This document shows, in pieces, positions 7,950 to 16,046 of a stretch of 33,299 nt of DNA. The stretch lies in the NCBI GenBank assembly GCA_011053135.1, contig DRLG01000085.1:1-33299 (forward strand), given 5' to 3'. Position 1 is the stretch's first letter, and the number at the start of each line of letters is the position of its first letter. Under the pieces are notes generated by a model that saw nothing but the letters and a program-made list of their open reading frames with translations, was not told where the DNA came from and searched no databases. The position numbers were made by a program, and so were the translations under genes. Source of the stretch: Chromatiales bacterium (GTDB lineage Bacteria; Pseudomonadota; Gammaproteobacteria; SZUA-140).

Positions 7950-9626
7950 ATGAGTGAAAGTTTCGCGCAACTCTTTGAAGAGAGTCAGGTAGAAAAATTA
8001 ATGCGTCCAGGCGCTATCGTAACGGGTGTTGTGATGGCAGTTGGACCCGATGTGGTCGTCGTGAATGCAGGGCTTAAGTCTGAAGGTGTTATTCCCCTTG
8101 AGCAGTTCCTGAATGAGAAGGGTGAGCCCGAAGTCGCCGTGGGCGATGAGGTTGATGTCGCCCTGGATGCAATTGAAGATGGTTTTGGCGAAACAAGACT
8201 TTCTCGTGAGAAAGCGAAGCGTGCGAAACTTTGGGACGAGCTTGAAGAGGCTCTTGAAAGCAGTGCGATTGTAACCGGTATTATTACAGGCAAGGTGAAG
8301 GGTGGTTTCACCGTTGAGATCGGTGCAGTGCGCGCATTCCTGCCAGGTTCACTGGTCGATGTTCGTCCGGTACGTGACACCTCTTACCTTGAAGGCAAGG
8401 ATCTTGAATTTAAGGTTGTCAAACTTGATCGTAAGCGTAACAACGTCGTCGTCTCTCGTCGTGCAGTGGTTGAGAAAGAGAGCAGCGCCGAGCGTGAAGA
8501 GCTACTTGCCAACCTTCAGGAAGGGCAGGTCATTAAGGGCGTGGTTAAGAACCTTACCGATTACGGTGCATTTATCGACCTGGGCGGTATCGATGGTCTG
8601 CTCCATATTACCGACATGGCGTGGAAACGGGTCAAGCAGCCTTCTGAGATCGTTAACATTGGTGACGAGATCGACGTTAAGGTGCTGAAGTTTGATAAAG
8701 AGCGTAACCGCGTGTCGCTTGGCCTGAAACAGATGGGTGAAGATCCATGGGGTAATCTGACCCGTCGCTATCCAGTCGGCCATCAGGTCTTCGGCAAAGT
8801 GACCAACATCGCAGATTACGGCTGCTTTGTTGAGATTGAAGATGGTGTTGAAGGGCTGGTTCACGTCTCTGAAATGGACTGGACCAACAAAAACATCCAC
8901 CCTTCCAAGGTTGTTCACCTGGGTGATGAGGTAGAGGTTAAAGTACTGGATATCGATGAAGAGCGTCGTCGTATTTCGCTCGGCATGAAGCAGTGTTTCT
9001 CGAACCCATGGGAGGAGTTTGCCGCTACCCATAATAAGGGTGACAAGCTGACCGGTACCATTAAGTCGATCACTGATTTTGGTGTATTCGTTGGCTTGAC
9101 CGGTAGTATTGATGGCCTGCTGCATCTCTCTGACCTTTCATGGAATGTCTCTGGTGAAGAGGCGGTTCATAACTACAAGAAGGGAGATGAGATCGAGGCG
9201 GTCATTCTTGCGATCGACCCGGAGCGTGAGCGTATTTCACTGGGTGTTAAGCAGCTTGAGCGCGACCCGTTTTCCAACTACGTTGCCGATCATCCTAAAG
9301 GTGAGATCGTTAAGGGTGTAGTGAGCGAGGTTGATGCCAAGGGTGCAATTGTGACGCTGGCCGAGAGTGTTGAAGGTCATCTTCGTGCATCTGAGCTAGC
9401 GCGTGACCGTGTAGAAGATGCGCGTACCGTGCTGACGGTGGGTGATGAAATCGAAGCGCGCTTCATGGGTGTTGATCGTAAGAACCGCACCATCATGCTC
9501 TCTGTTAAAGCGAAAGATGCGTATGAAGAAGCGGCTGCTGTTAAAGATTATAGCCAGTCTTCAGCATCAACAGGCTCAACCACGCTGGGTGATCTGTTGA
9601 AAGAGAAAATGGAAGGCAACTCGTAG
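7950..9626 (+). CDS. rpsA: 30S ribosomal protein S1
   Basis: S1 is the large RNA-binding protein of the 30S subunit that brings mRNAs with structured or weak leaders to the ribosome. The protein is 558 aa (E. coli 557) and contains six S1/OB repeats, at roughly 21–87, 105–171, 192–260, 277–347, 364–434 and 451–520. Clear examples are [21 protein letters not shown] and [21 protein letters not shown]; each repeat closes with a D.ERNR(I/V)SLG-type strand. Base composition and codon use are the regular pattern expected of a highly expressed gene. ihfB follows after 111 bases containing a strong hairpin. Confidence 0.98.
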   Translation: MSESFAQLFEESQVEKLMRPGAIVTGVVMAVGPDVVVVNAGLKSEGVIPLEQFLNEKGEPEVAVGDEVDVALDAIEDGFGETRLSREKAKRAKLWDELEEALESSAIVTGIITGKVKGGFTVEIGAVRAFLPGSLVDVRPVRDTSYLEGKDLEFKVVKLDRKRNNVVVSRRAVVEKESSAEREELLANLQEGQVIKGVVKNLTDYGAFIDLGGIDGLLHITDMAWKRVKQPSEIVNIGDEIDVKVLKFDKERNRVSLGLKQMGEDPWGNLTRRYPVGHQVFGKVTNIADYGCFVEIEDGVEGLVHVSEMDWTNKNIHPSKVVHLGDEVEVKVLDIDEERRRISLGMKQCFSNPWEEFAATHNKGDKLTGTIKSITDFGVFVGLTGSIDGLLHLSDLSWNVSGEEAVHNYKKGDEIEAVILAIDPERERISLGVKQLERDPFSNYVADHPKGEIVKGVVSEVDAKGAIVTLAESVEGHLRASELARDRVEDARTVLTVGDEIEARFMGVDRKNRTIMLSVKAKDAYEEAAAVKDYSQSSASTGSTTLGDLLKEKMEGNS

Positions 9627-9637
9627 TTGATTCATGT

Positions 9638-9690
9638 CTGATCGGCTCTCCCTTGTTATTGCAAAATATCGCGTAACAAGGGATGATCAG
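9638..9690 (+). other. Long interrupted hairpin between rpsA and ihfB
   Basis: An inner perfect 9-bp stem (CCCTTGTTA at 9650–9658 pairing with TAACAAGGG at 9674–9682) is extended by an outer 6-bp stem (CTGATC 9638–9643 with GATCAG 9685–9690). It starts 12 bases after the rpsA stop. There is no T-run, so it is not a standard intrinsic terminator; it could stabilise the rpsA mRNA 3' end or act as a partial attenuator. Confidence 0.75.
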
Positions 9691-9737
9691 ATATATGCAG
9701 TCGTGTGTAGCGCTTTATCTGTTTTGGGGCGGAATAA

Positions 9738-10043
9738 ATGACAAAATCTGAGTTAATTGAAATCATCGCGCAGAAGCAAAAGCATCTATCGTATAAGGAT
9801 ATCGAATATGCTGTAAAAACCATGATCGAACAGATGGCTCAGTCACTTGCGAGTGGTGAGCGAATCGAGATTCGCGGTTTTGGTAGCTTCTCCTTGCACT
9901 TTCGCCCGCCAAGAATGGGACGCAATCCAAAGACAGGTGAGCCGGTACCGCTTTCAGGGAAGTATGTACCACACTTTAAACCAGGTAAGGAACTGCGTGA
10001 ACGAGTGAATGAGAGTATCGGGACAACAACGATTCAGGAATGA
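9738..10043 (+). CDS. ihfB: Integration host factor subunit beta
   Basis: IhfB pairs with IhfA to bind and sharply bend DNA at specific sites in recombination, replication and transcription. The protein is 101 aa, within the usual 94–100 range. It has the HU/IHF fold: N-terminal [11 protein letters not shown] helix, the [26 protein letters not shown] beta-arm region with the conserved Pro that intercalates into DNA, and the C-terminal [12 protein letters not shown] helix. A GGGGCGG ribosome-binding site precedes the ATG at 9738. rpsA–ihfB is a conserved pair; in Pseudomonas the B-band O-antigen locus starts next to it, which matches what follows here. Confidence 0.97.
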   Translation: MTKSELIEIIAQKQKHLSYKDIEYAVKTMIEQMAQSLASGERIEIRGFGSFSLHFRPPRMGRNPKTGEPVPLSGKYVPHFKPGKELRERVNESIGTTTIQE

Positions 10044-10118
10044 TCTTGTTTGATTGGCCTAATTATAATTTCAAAGCCTATCGAGCAGCAGAACTTCACA
10101 TAGAAGGGGTGTGATGAC

Positions 10119-10352
10119 ATGATGAAAATCTTTTTATTTATTTTTACGTTGGTAATTCTGATACTAGGCGCGAGCTTTACACTACTGAATGCAGAGCCGG
10201 TCCAGGTGAACTACTACTTTGGAACGGCTGAGGTTGCATTGTCTGTGGTCCTGGTGGGCACATTGGTAGTCGGAGCACTAATCGGTGTCTCTGCCACCAT
10301 GGGTAAGCTGCTATGCCTTAAGCTTCAGCTATCCAGATTGCGTCGCTCCTGA
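10119..10352 (+). CDS. lapA: LapA-domain inner-membrane protein (short)
   Basis: This 77-aa protein has two hydrophobic segments (about 3–22 and 40–62) separated by a short loop with the motif NAEPVQVNYYFG. This is the pattern of LapA/YciS (DUF1049) proteins such as E. coli LapA (102 aa). LapA works with LapB at the inner membrane in control of lipopolysaccharide synthesis. Here the protein ends shortly after the second segment (LKLQLSRLRRS), so most of the coiled-coil tail of longer homologues is missing. Its usual partner lapB is not downstream; a strong terminator follows and then pyrF. A GAAGGGGTG site precedes the start; the ATG at 10122 is equally possible. Confidence 0.85.
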   Translation: MMKIFLFIFTLVILILGASFTLLNAEPVQVNYYFGTAEVALSVVLVGTLVVGALIGVSATMGKLLCLKLQLSRLRRS

Positions 10353-10405
10353 TTAATAGCGTCTGAAAATACTGCTGCTCTAGCAGTCATAATGTTTGAA
10401 TACGA

Positions 10406-10432
10406 AGCCCCATTTTATAATGGGGCTTTTTG
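10406..10432 (+). terminator. Rho-independent terminator after lapA
   Basis: A perfect 9-bp stem (AGCCCCATT / AATGGGGCT) with a 4-base TTAT loop is followed directly by a run of T residues. It closes the rpsA–ihfB–lapA unit and separates it from pyrF. Confidence 0.93.
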
Positions 10433-10492
10433 TTATGAGCAAGGCTCATATCTGTTTTGTCGATTAACTATCTGTTGTTGGAGGTGAGCACC

Positions 10493-11230
10493 GTGAGTGG
10501 AAAGGAAAATAGAGTGATCGACCCTAAGTGCGTTATTGTCGCACTTGATTTCTCTGACTCAGGGGAAGTGATGGAGCTGGTTAGTGGGCTTGATGCGGCC
10601 AACTGTCGCCTCAAGGTTGGAAAGGAGCTCTACACCCACTGTGGTCCCGCATTAGTAGAGCGCCTGGTAGCCGATGGGTTCGATGTTTTTTTAGACTTAA
10701 AGTTTCACGACATTCCAAACACAGTGGCTGGGGCGTGTGCTGCTGCTGCAGACCTGGGAGTCTGGATGGTGAATGTTCATGCGCTGGGCGGGCGCCGCAT
10801 GATGGAGGCTGCACGTGCAGCGCTTGAGCAGAAATCACACCGGCCACTGCTGATCGCGGTGACGATTCTAACCAGCATGGGTGAAAGCGATCTGCTGGAG
10901 ATCGGTCTGTCAGGGTCAGCGCAGGAGAATGTGATACGGCTCGCAAAATTAGCAGAACAGGCAGGTTTAAATGGTGTCGTCTGCTCACCACTTGAGGTCG
11001 ATGTGTTAAATCAACTATGTGGCGAAACGTTCGGCTTTGTTACGCCAGGCATCCGCCCTGTTGGTGCGCAGGTCGATGACCAGAAAAGAGTCACCACGCC
11101 GGTTGATGCGCTAAATGCCGGGTCAGACTACCTCGTGATCGGACGGCCAATCACTGCTGCCGACGATCCGTTAGCCGCGCTTCAGGCAATTAATAGCGAT
11201 ATACGCCAATCATTCCCGATCACTGCTTGA
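10493..11230 (+). CDS. pyrF: Orotidine 5'-phosphate decarboxylase
   Basis: PyrF decarboxylates OMP to UMP, the last step of de novo UMP synthesis. From the GTG at 10493 the protein is 245 aa, the same length as E. coli PyrF. I chose this start because a strong GGAGGTGA site sits at 10480–10487; a TTG at 10457 would add 12 residues unlike the family. The catalytic motif [10 protein letters not shown] (D68, K70, D73) is intact, and the C-terminal PGIRP and [11 protein letters not shown] phosphate-binding segments are present. It is transcribed after the lapA terminator, so it probably has its own promoter in the 60 bases upstream, though I cannot pick one with confidence. Confidence 0.96.
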   Translation: MSGKENRVIDPKCVIVALDFSDSGEVMELVSGLDAANCRLKVGKELYTHCGPALVERLVADGFDVFLDLKFHDIPNTVAGACAAAADLGVWMVNVHALGGRRMMEAARAALEQKSHRPLLIAVTILTSMGESDLLEIGLSGSAQENVIRLAKLAEQAGLNGVVCSPLEVDVLNQLCGETFGFVTPGIRPVGAQVDDQKRVTTPVDALNAGSDYLVIGRPITAADDPLAALQAINSDIRQSFPITA

Positions 11231-11287
11231 CAGCGAATTTGTTCTGAGTTTAGCTATCAAAACTGATGCCAGGACGGCGTTGGAGTG

Positions 11288-11305
11288 GCCTTATTGTAAT
11301 AAGGC
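11288..11305 (+). promoter_or_regulatory. Near-perfect 18-bp dyad upstream of the comEA-like gene
   Basis: GCCTTATT and AATAAGGC form a perfect 8-bp inverted repeat around a 2-base centre (GT), about 30 bases before the comEA-like start. There is no T-run after it. It could be an operator or a small RNA hairpin; no regulator can be named. Confidence 0.45.
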
Positions 11306-11336
11306 GATCATTGATTGGATAACAGGGAGGTTAATG

Positions 11337-11618
11337 ATGCGATATCTAAGAGAGTTACTGTTACTGGTTTTTATCTGCTTAAGTTCTTCATTTGTACTGG
11401 CAGACAGAGTCGATATTAATACTGCCAATGCCGATGTATTAGCAGCTGAACTTCACGGTATTGGTGCAAAAAAAGCGGCCGAGATTGTGAAGTACCGAGA
11501 GGTCAATGGATCGTTTAAATCCATAGAAGAACTGATAAAAGTAAAAGGAATTGGTGATACAATTCTAAATAAGAATAGAGAGCGAATAGTCATTGGCGGG
11601 ATGGATGAAGAAACCTGA
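11337..11618 (+). CDS. ComEA-like secreted helix-hairpin-helix DNA-binding protein
   Basis: This small protein (93 aa from 11337) has an N-terminal signal peptide (hydrophobic LLLLVFICLSSSFVLA, likely cleaved after A22) followed by a ComEA-type domain. DRVDINTANADVLA leads into a first hairpin LHGIGAKKAAEIV, and a second follows at VKGIGDTIL. Periplasmic ComEA proteins bind incoming DNA during natural transformation, so a role in DNA uptake is reasonable but not proven. A GGGAGG site at 11325–11330 fits the ATG at 11337 best (or 11334); the frame upstream to 11280 is open but lacks such a site. pyrF/comEA-like neighbours next to O-antigen loci are seen in other gammaproteobacteria. A strong terminator follows. 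Confidence 0.88.
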   Translation: MRYLRELLLLVFICLSSSFVLADRVDINTANADVLAAELHGIGAKKAAEIVKYREVNGSFKSIEELIKVKGIGDTILNKNRERIVIGGMDEET

Positions 11619-11652
11619 AAAGTCTTTTTTTAACAACATATAATGGTTGATG

Positions 11653-11682
11653 GCTTCCGGCGTAAAAACCGGAAGCTTTTTT
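11653..11682 (+). terminator. Rho-independent terminator after the comEA-like gene
   Basis: An 8-bp stem (GCTTCCGG / CCGGAAGC) with loop CGTAAAAA is followed by TTTTTT. It separates the housekeeping block from the polysaccharide locus. Confidence 0.93.
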
Positions 11683-11725
11683 ATGCGGGCCTTATGTGGA
11701 TATTATTGAATAGTAGTGACTGAGA

Positions 11726-12625
11726 ATGGAAAAAGGAAGCTGTGTGGAGGCCTCAAAAGTCGATAAGGAGCTGATTGATGCTGATGAAGTTAGCCTGATG
11801 GAACTATGGGCTGTGCTTCTCCGCCGCTGGAAAACAGTGGCTACACTGTCTGCTTTGTGCCTGCTCATTGGTATTGCTGCTGTGCTTTCCACATCAACAA
11901 AATTTCTCTTTTCAACAACAATTGATCTAGCGCGAACGAGTTCGACATTAATTAAACCTGTTGCAGCTATTCAGGCGGAATTAAAGGAAAGCTATATTCC
12001 CCGGATGATCGCTGCTGAAAATAGAGCAGAAGTATTGGAGACTGATGTCAAAAACCCGCGGGGTAGTCAGGTTCTGGTTTTGACAAGCCTGGGGCGTAGT
12101 GCTGATGAGGAAGCGATAAGAACCCTTCACCAGTCTATACTGGATCTTTTAATAAAAGAACAGGAGGCATTGATAGAGGCAGTGAAGGACCCGCTCAGGA
12201 AAGAGCACTCATTATTAGAGGCCCGAGTAAAAATTGATACGCAGCGTATCAACAAGCTTAGGCAGAGTGAAACGCGATTAGAAAAAGCGCTCACGGAAAT
12301 TGAATCTAGTCCCGCTTCATCATCGAAAGAAGTAGCTGTGGCCAGTGTATTACAGGCGGCTTCACTCAACTTGCGAGCATTGATGGATGCAGAGCATGCT
12401 ATTACCGACTATCAATTAGAATTGAATGGTCTGAAACTCAATATGGATATGATACAGCCTGCTACTGCTGATCAGGTTGCAGTAAGATCACAGAAGCCAG
12501 TTGGTATAGGGAAGGCGGCAATGGTTCTGTTATCTGTAGTTATAGGGCTATTTTTAGGGGTTCTGGCCGCTTTTTTTCAGGAATTTATCGCTAAAGTGTG
12601 TCGTTCAAGGGGGGTGGTTGAATGA
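11726..12625 (+). CDS. wzz: Wzz-family polysaccharide chain-length determinant
   Basis: Wzz proteins are inner-membrane co-polymerases that set the modal length of O-antigen or related polymers made by Wzy. The 299-aa protein shows the family layout. There is a cytoplasmic N-terminus with VSLMELWAVLLRRWKTV (residues 22–38), a first membrane segment at about 38–56, and a long periplasmic part with coiled-coil-like charged helices (about 150–240). A proline-containing SQKPVGIGK then leads into the second membrane segment (about 264–285). Start at 11726 is the first ATG after the comEA terminator; a GTG at 11741 is an alternative. It opens the polysaccharide locus, like wzz next to ihfB in Pseudomonas. 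Sequence outside the ends is poorly conserved in this family, so the call rests on architecture and position. Confidence 0.85.
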   Translation: MEKGSCVEASKVDKELIDADEVSLMELWAVLLRRWKTVATLSALCLLIGIAAVLSTSTKFLFSTTIDLARTSSTLIKPVAAIQAELKESYIPRMIAAENRAEVLETDVKNPRGSQVLVLTSLGRSADEEAIRTLHQSILDLLIKEQEALIEAVKDPLRKEHSLLEARVKIDTQRINKLRQSETRLEKALTEIESSPASSSKEVAVASVLQAASLNLRALMDAEHAITDYQLELNGLKLNMDMIQPATADQVAVRSQKPVGIGKAAMVLLSVVIGLFLGVLAAFFQEFIAKVCRSRGVVE

Positions 12626-12662
12626 TGGGTGTATTTATAAAAACTTGCAAAGGCCAACCGAA

Positions 12663-14126
12663 ATGAACATCCAGCCTGTGATTCTATCTGGTGGTGCGGG
12701 CACGCGACTGTGGCCGCTTTCTCGAGAGCTTTTTCCGAAACAGCTGCACGCCCCTTTTGGTGGTGAATTTACATTATTACAGCATACCGTTAAGCGGCTG
12801 GAGAGGCTGGAAGATCAGCAGGCAGGGGTCAGTGTGCTACCCCCAATTCTGGTGAGTAATGAAGAGCACCGTTTTCTGGTCGCCGAACAGATGCGCCAGA
12901 TAGGTACTGATATGAATGGTCTTTTGCTTGAACCTGTCGGTAAAAATACGGCACCTGCTTTGACGTTGGCTGCACTCCAGGCTAGTCGAGTCGCTGGTGA
13001 TCCTGTGATGCTGGTGATGCCAGCAGATCATGTTATTCGTGATGTGGCCGCCTTCCAGAAAATTGTTATGGAGGGGGCTAACAAAGCCGTTTCGGGCGAT
13101 ATCGTCACCTTTGGTGTAGTGCCCACATTTCCTGCAACAGGCTATGGCTATATCAAGCGCACAACTGCTCCAGCCGATGGAAACGCCTCGCTGGTCTCCT
13201 GCTTTGTCGAGAAGCCTGATGTTGATACGGCGCTGAAATTTTTTGAAGGTTCGGACTATTTGTGGAACAGCGGGGTGTTTATGATGAAGCCCTCTGTATG
13301 GTTGGCACAGATACAGATGTTACAGCAGGATATCTACAATGTTTGTCTTGAGGCTTATGAGGCGGGCAGCGCTGACGGCGATTTTCAACGAGTCGATAAA
13401 GCGATATTTGAGCGTTGTGCAAGTGACTCAATCGATTATGCCGTCATGGAGCATCTATCGGATGCCGAGTCAAAAATAGATAAGCAGGTCTCTCTATATG
13501 TATTGCCACTCGATGCAGGGTGGTCGGATGTCGGTGGCTGGGCAAACCTTCAGGAAGAGGCTCCTCATGATGAGCATGGCAATGCGGTTCAGGGCGATGT
13601 CATCACCCATAACGTTAAAGACTCGCTACTACTATCGAGTCATCGCCTGATTGCTGGTGTCGGGCTTAAAAATATGATTGTGGTGGAGACTGCAGATGCG
13701 GTACTGGTAGCTAATAAAGACGATGCGCAAGAAGTGAAGCAGATTGTAAAGCAACTCAAGCTGGATGAGCGGAGTGAGTACCAGGTTCACAAACGTGTCC
13801 ATCGCCCCTGGGGGGATTATGAGGGAATTGACCTGGGTGAGCGCTATCAGGTAAAGCGCATTACGGTGACGGCGGGGGCATCATTATCGTTACAAATGCA
13901 TCATCACCGTGCTGAGCACTGGATCGTTGTCAGTGGCACAGCAAAGATCACACGTGGTGAAGATGAGTTCCTGTTGAGTGAAAATGAATCAACCTATATT
14001 CCGGTTGGCGTGAAGCACCGTCTTATGAACCCAGGTCAGGTACCATTGGAAATCATTGAAGTGCAGTCGGGAAGTTACCTGGGCGAAGATGATATTGTCC
14101 GTTTTGATGATGAATATGGGCGCTAG
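12663..14126 (+). CDS. manC: Mannose-1-phosphate guanylyltransferase/mannose-6-phosphate isomerase
   Basis: This is the bifunctional AlgA/ManC/CpsB-type enzyme that makes GDP-mannose and usually also interconverts fructose 6-phosphate and mannose 6-phosphate. The protein is 487 aa from the ATG at 12663; upstream TTG 12618 is an open extension only. The N-terminal nucleotidyltransferase has the signature LSGGAGTRLWPLSR at 8–21 and an FVEKP motif. The C-terminal cupin domain shows WGDYEGIDLGERYQVKRI and SLQMHHHRAEHWIVVSGTA, the metal-binding isomerase region. gmd follows after 5 bases, so GDP-mannose is probably channelled to the 4,6-dehydratase. No phosphomannomutase (manB) is seen in the window. 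Confidence 0.95.
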   Translation: MNIQPVILSGGAGTRLWPLSRELFPKQLHAPFGGEFTLLQHTVKRLERLEDQQAGVSVLPPILVSNEEHRFLVAEQMRQIGTDMNGLLLEPVGKNTAPALTLAALQASRVAGDPVMLVMPADHVIRDVAAFQKIVMEGANKAVSGDIVTFGVVPTFPATGYGYIKRTTAPADGNASLVSCFVEKPDVDTALKFFEGSDYLWNSGVFMMKPSVWLAQIQMLQQDIYNVCLEAYEAGSADGDFQRVDKAIFERCASDSIDYAVMEHLSDAESKIDKQVSLYVLPLDAGWSDVGGWANLQEEAPHDEHGNAVQGDVITHNVKDSLLLSSHRLIAGVGLKNMIVVETADAVLVANKDDAQEVKQIVKQLKLDERSEYQVHKRVHRPWGDYEGIDLGERYQVKRITVTAGASLSLQMHHHRAEHWIVVSGTAKITRGEDEFLLSENESTYIPVGVKHRLMNPGQVPLEIIEVQSGSYLGEDDIVRFDDEYGR

Positions 14127-14131
14127 TTTCA

Positions 14132-15085
14132 ATGGCTAAGCGCGCATTAATCTGTGGTGTTTCAGGGCAGGATGGTGCCTATCTTGCCCAGTTATTACTG
14201 AGCAAAGGTTATGAAGTGTTTGGAACCTCTCGTGATGCTCAGATGTCATCATTCCAGAATTTGCAAACCTTAGGGATCAAAGAGCAGGTTCGTTGTGAAT
14301 CGATGAGTCTTAATGACTTTAGAAGCGTGATTCAGGTGTTGATTAATGTAGAACCAGATGAAATTTATAATTTGGCAGGTCAGAGTTCAGTTGGATTGTC
14401 ATTTCAACAACCAGTAGAAACGCTTGAAAGTATCAGTGTGGGTACTTTGAATTTACTGGAAGCTATTCGCCTTACCGGCAAGTCTATAAAGCTGTACAAC
14501 GCAGGCTCTAGTGAGTGTTTTGGTGATGTGGGTGATCAATGTGCAGATGAAGATACTCCGTTTCATCCAAGAAGCCCATACGCAGTGGCGAAAGCAGCAG
14601 CCTACTGGGAGGTTGCAAATTACAGAGAAGCGTATGAACTCTTCGCCTGTTCTGGAATACTGTTCAACCATGAGTCGCCTCTGAGGCCAGCGCGATTCGT
14701 CACCAAAAAGATAATCTCTTCAGTTTGTAAAATTGCTGAAACTGGTGAAGGAGTCATTAAACTGGGCAATATGGATATCAAGCGAGACTGGGGGTGGGCA
14801 CCTGAGTACGTTGAGGCGATGTGGTTGATGCTCCAGCAAGATACGCCCGATGATTTTGTGATTGCAACTGGTGAAAGCAACTCATTACAGGACTTTGTAG
14901 AGACAGCTTTTTCGTGTGTTGGGTTAAATTGGAAAGATTATGTGCAGACAGACTCTAGTTTATTGAGGCCAACTGACTTGGCTGAGAGCAGAGGAAACCC
15001 TCAAAAGGCTTTTGATGTGCTGGGTTGGAAGGCGAAGTATAAAATGAAGGATGTTGTAAAGAGTATGATTGAATTTCGCGCGTAA
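14132..15085 (+). CDS. gmd: GDP-mannose 4,6-dehydratase
   Basis: Gmd is an extended SDR that converts GDP-D-mannose to GDP-4-keto-6-deoxy-D-mannose, the precursor of fucose, D-rhamnose, 6-deoxytalose or perosamine. The protein is 317 aa, shorter than the 373 aa of E. coli Gmd but common among bacterial homologues. It has CGVSGQDGAYLA (cofactor loop at 8–19), SSE at 126–128, the catalytic Y150/K154 pair (YAVAKA), and the family-specific FNHESPLRPARFVTKKI segment. The second-step enzyme (Fcl, Rmd or Per) is not in the window, so the final sugar is unknown. It begins 5 bases after manC. Confidence 0.92.
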   Translation: MAKRALICGVSGQDGAYLAQLLLSKGYEVFGTSRDAQMSSFQNLQTLGIKEQVRCESMSLNDFRSVIQVLINVEPDEIYNLAGQSSVGLSFQQPVETLESISVGTLNLLEAIRLTGKSIKLYNAGSSECFGDVGDQCADEDTPFHPRSPYAVAKAAAYWEVANYREAYELFACSGILFNHESPLRPARFVTKKIISSVCKIAETGEGVIKLGNMDIKRDWGWAPEYVEAMWLMLQQDTPDDFVIATGESNSLQDFVETAFSCVGLNWKDYVQTDSSLLRPTDLAESRGNPQKAFDVLGWKAKYKMKDVVKSMIEFRA

Positions 15086-15162
15086 TTCTTAAAGTTATGA
15101 GCAGTATGGAACCTTCCCTATATAGCTAAGAGTGCTGTTGATGCGGTGTTTTAGTTTTATAG

Positions 15163-15190
15163 TTGGTTTGTTGAAATTAGTTATTAATAA
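15163..15190 (+). promoter_or_regulatory. Possible sigma-70-like promoter upstream of rfbF
   Basis: In the 126-base gap after gmd, TTGGTT (15163–15168) and TAATAA (15185–15190) are separated by 16 bases, about 20 bases before the rfbF start. The match is loose and the region is AT-rich, so this is a weak suggestion of a separate start for the CDP-sugar block. Confidence 0.2.
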
Positions 15191-15211
15191 TTTAAGCTTG
15201 AAAGGTAGTGT

Positions 15212-15979
15212 ATGAAAGCTGTAATTCTGGCAGGTGGTTTGGGTACAAGATTAAGCGAAGAAACTGAAACGAAGCCAAAGCCCATGGTTGAAATCGGTGG
15301 TAAGCCAATTCTTTGGCATATAATGAAAATCTACTCAGCGCACGGCATACATGATTTTATAATTTGCCTGGGATATCGTGGTTATGTAATAAAGGAATAT
15401 TTTGCAAATTATTTCTTACACATGTCTGATGTCACATTTGACATGAAAAATAATCAATTAGAAGTTCACCAGAATAATGCTGAGCCATGGCGTGTAACAT
15501 TGGTCGATACGGGGGATCAGTCTATGACTGGTGGGCGCCTTAAACGAGTGCGTTCATATTTAGATGGTGAGGACTTTTGTTTTACATATGGTGATGGTGT
15601 TGGTGATATAGATATTACTAGCCTGGTAAAATTTCACAAAGATAGCAATAAACTGGCAACTTTAACGGCTACTCAGCCGCCAGGGCGCTTTGGGGCGCTC
15701 GATCTAGATTGTAATTCAGTTTTGGGGTTTCATGAAAAGCCACAGGGAGATGGTTCCTGGGTTAATGGTGGTTTCTTTGTGCTCTCACCAAAAGTAATAG
15801 ACTATATTTATGATGATAAAACTATTTGGGAACAGGAGCCCCTTAAAAAACTTTCGGAGGAGAGACAGTTGTCAGCATTCCTGCACGAAGGTTTTTGGCA
15901 GCCTATGGATACACTAAGAGATAAAAACCATCTTGAAGAATTATGGGGGGAGGATGCCGCACCCTGGAAAGTTTGGTGA
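15212..15979 (+). CDS. rfbF: Glucose-1-phosphate cytidylyltransferase
   Basis: RfbF (DdhA) couples CTP and glucose 1-phosphate to CDP-glucose, the entry step for CDP-3,6-dideoxyhexoses in O-antigens. The protein is 255 aa (Salmonella RfbF 257). It shows [14 protein letters not shown], the [18 protein letters not shown] segment, [11 protein letters not shown], the [10 protein letters not shown] metal-binding motif and [10 protein letters not shown], all typical of this subfamily rather than of RmlA. A GAAAGGTAG ribosome-binding site precedes the ATG. The usual next gene, CDP-glucose 4,6-dehydratase, is not present; a decarboxylase-like SDR and ugd follow instead. Confidence 0.96.
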   Translation: MKAVILAGGLGTRLSEETETKPKPMVEIGGKPILWHIMKIYSAHGIHDFIICLGYRGYVIKEYFANYFLHMSDVTFDMKNNQLEVHQNNAEPWRVTLVDTGDQSMTGGRLKRVRSYLDGEDFCFTYGDGVGDIDITSLVKFHKDSNKLATLTATQPPGRFGALDLDCNSVLGFHEKPQGDGSWVNGGFFVLSPKVIDYIYDDKTIWEQEPLKKLSEERQLSAFLHEGFWQPMDTLRDKNHLEELWGEDAAPWKVW

Positions 15980-16046
15980 GAGCAATACTGTCTCTGATTG
16001 GAAGTCTTTATGAGTTGGTTTATGAACTAAAAATATGGAAGTGATG

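Noticed and set aside
8502-9125. 207-codon minus-strand open frame within rpsA
   Set aside because: It is antisense to the S1 repeats; its apparent length reflects the repetitive codon pattern of rpsA.
10435-10449. ATGAGC-AAG-GCTCAT mini-hairpin just after the lapA terminator
   Set aside because: It has a 6-bp stem with a 3-base loop and no supporting context; it may be incidental, and no regulator can be linked.
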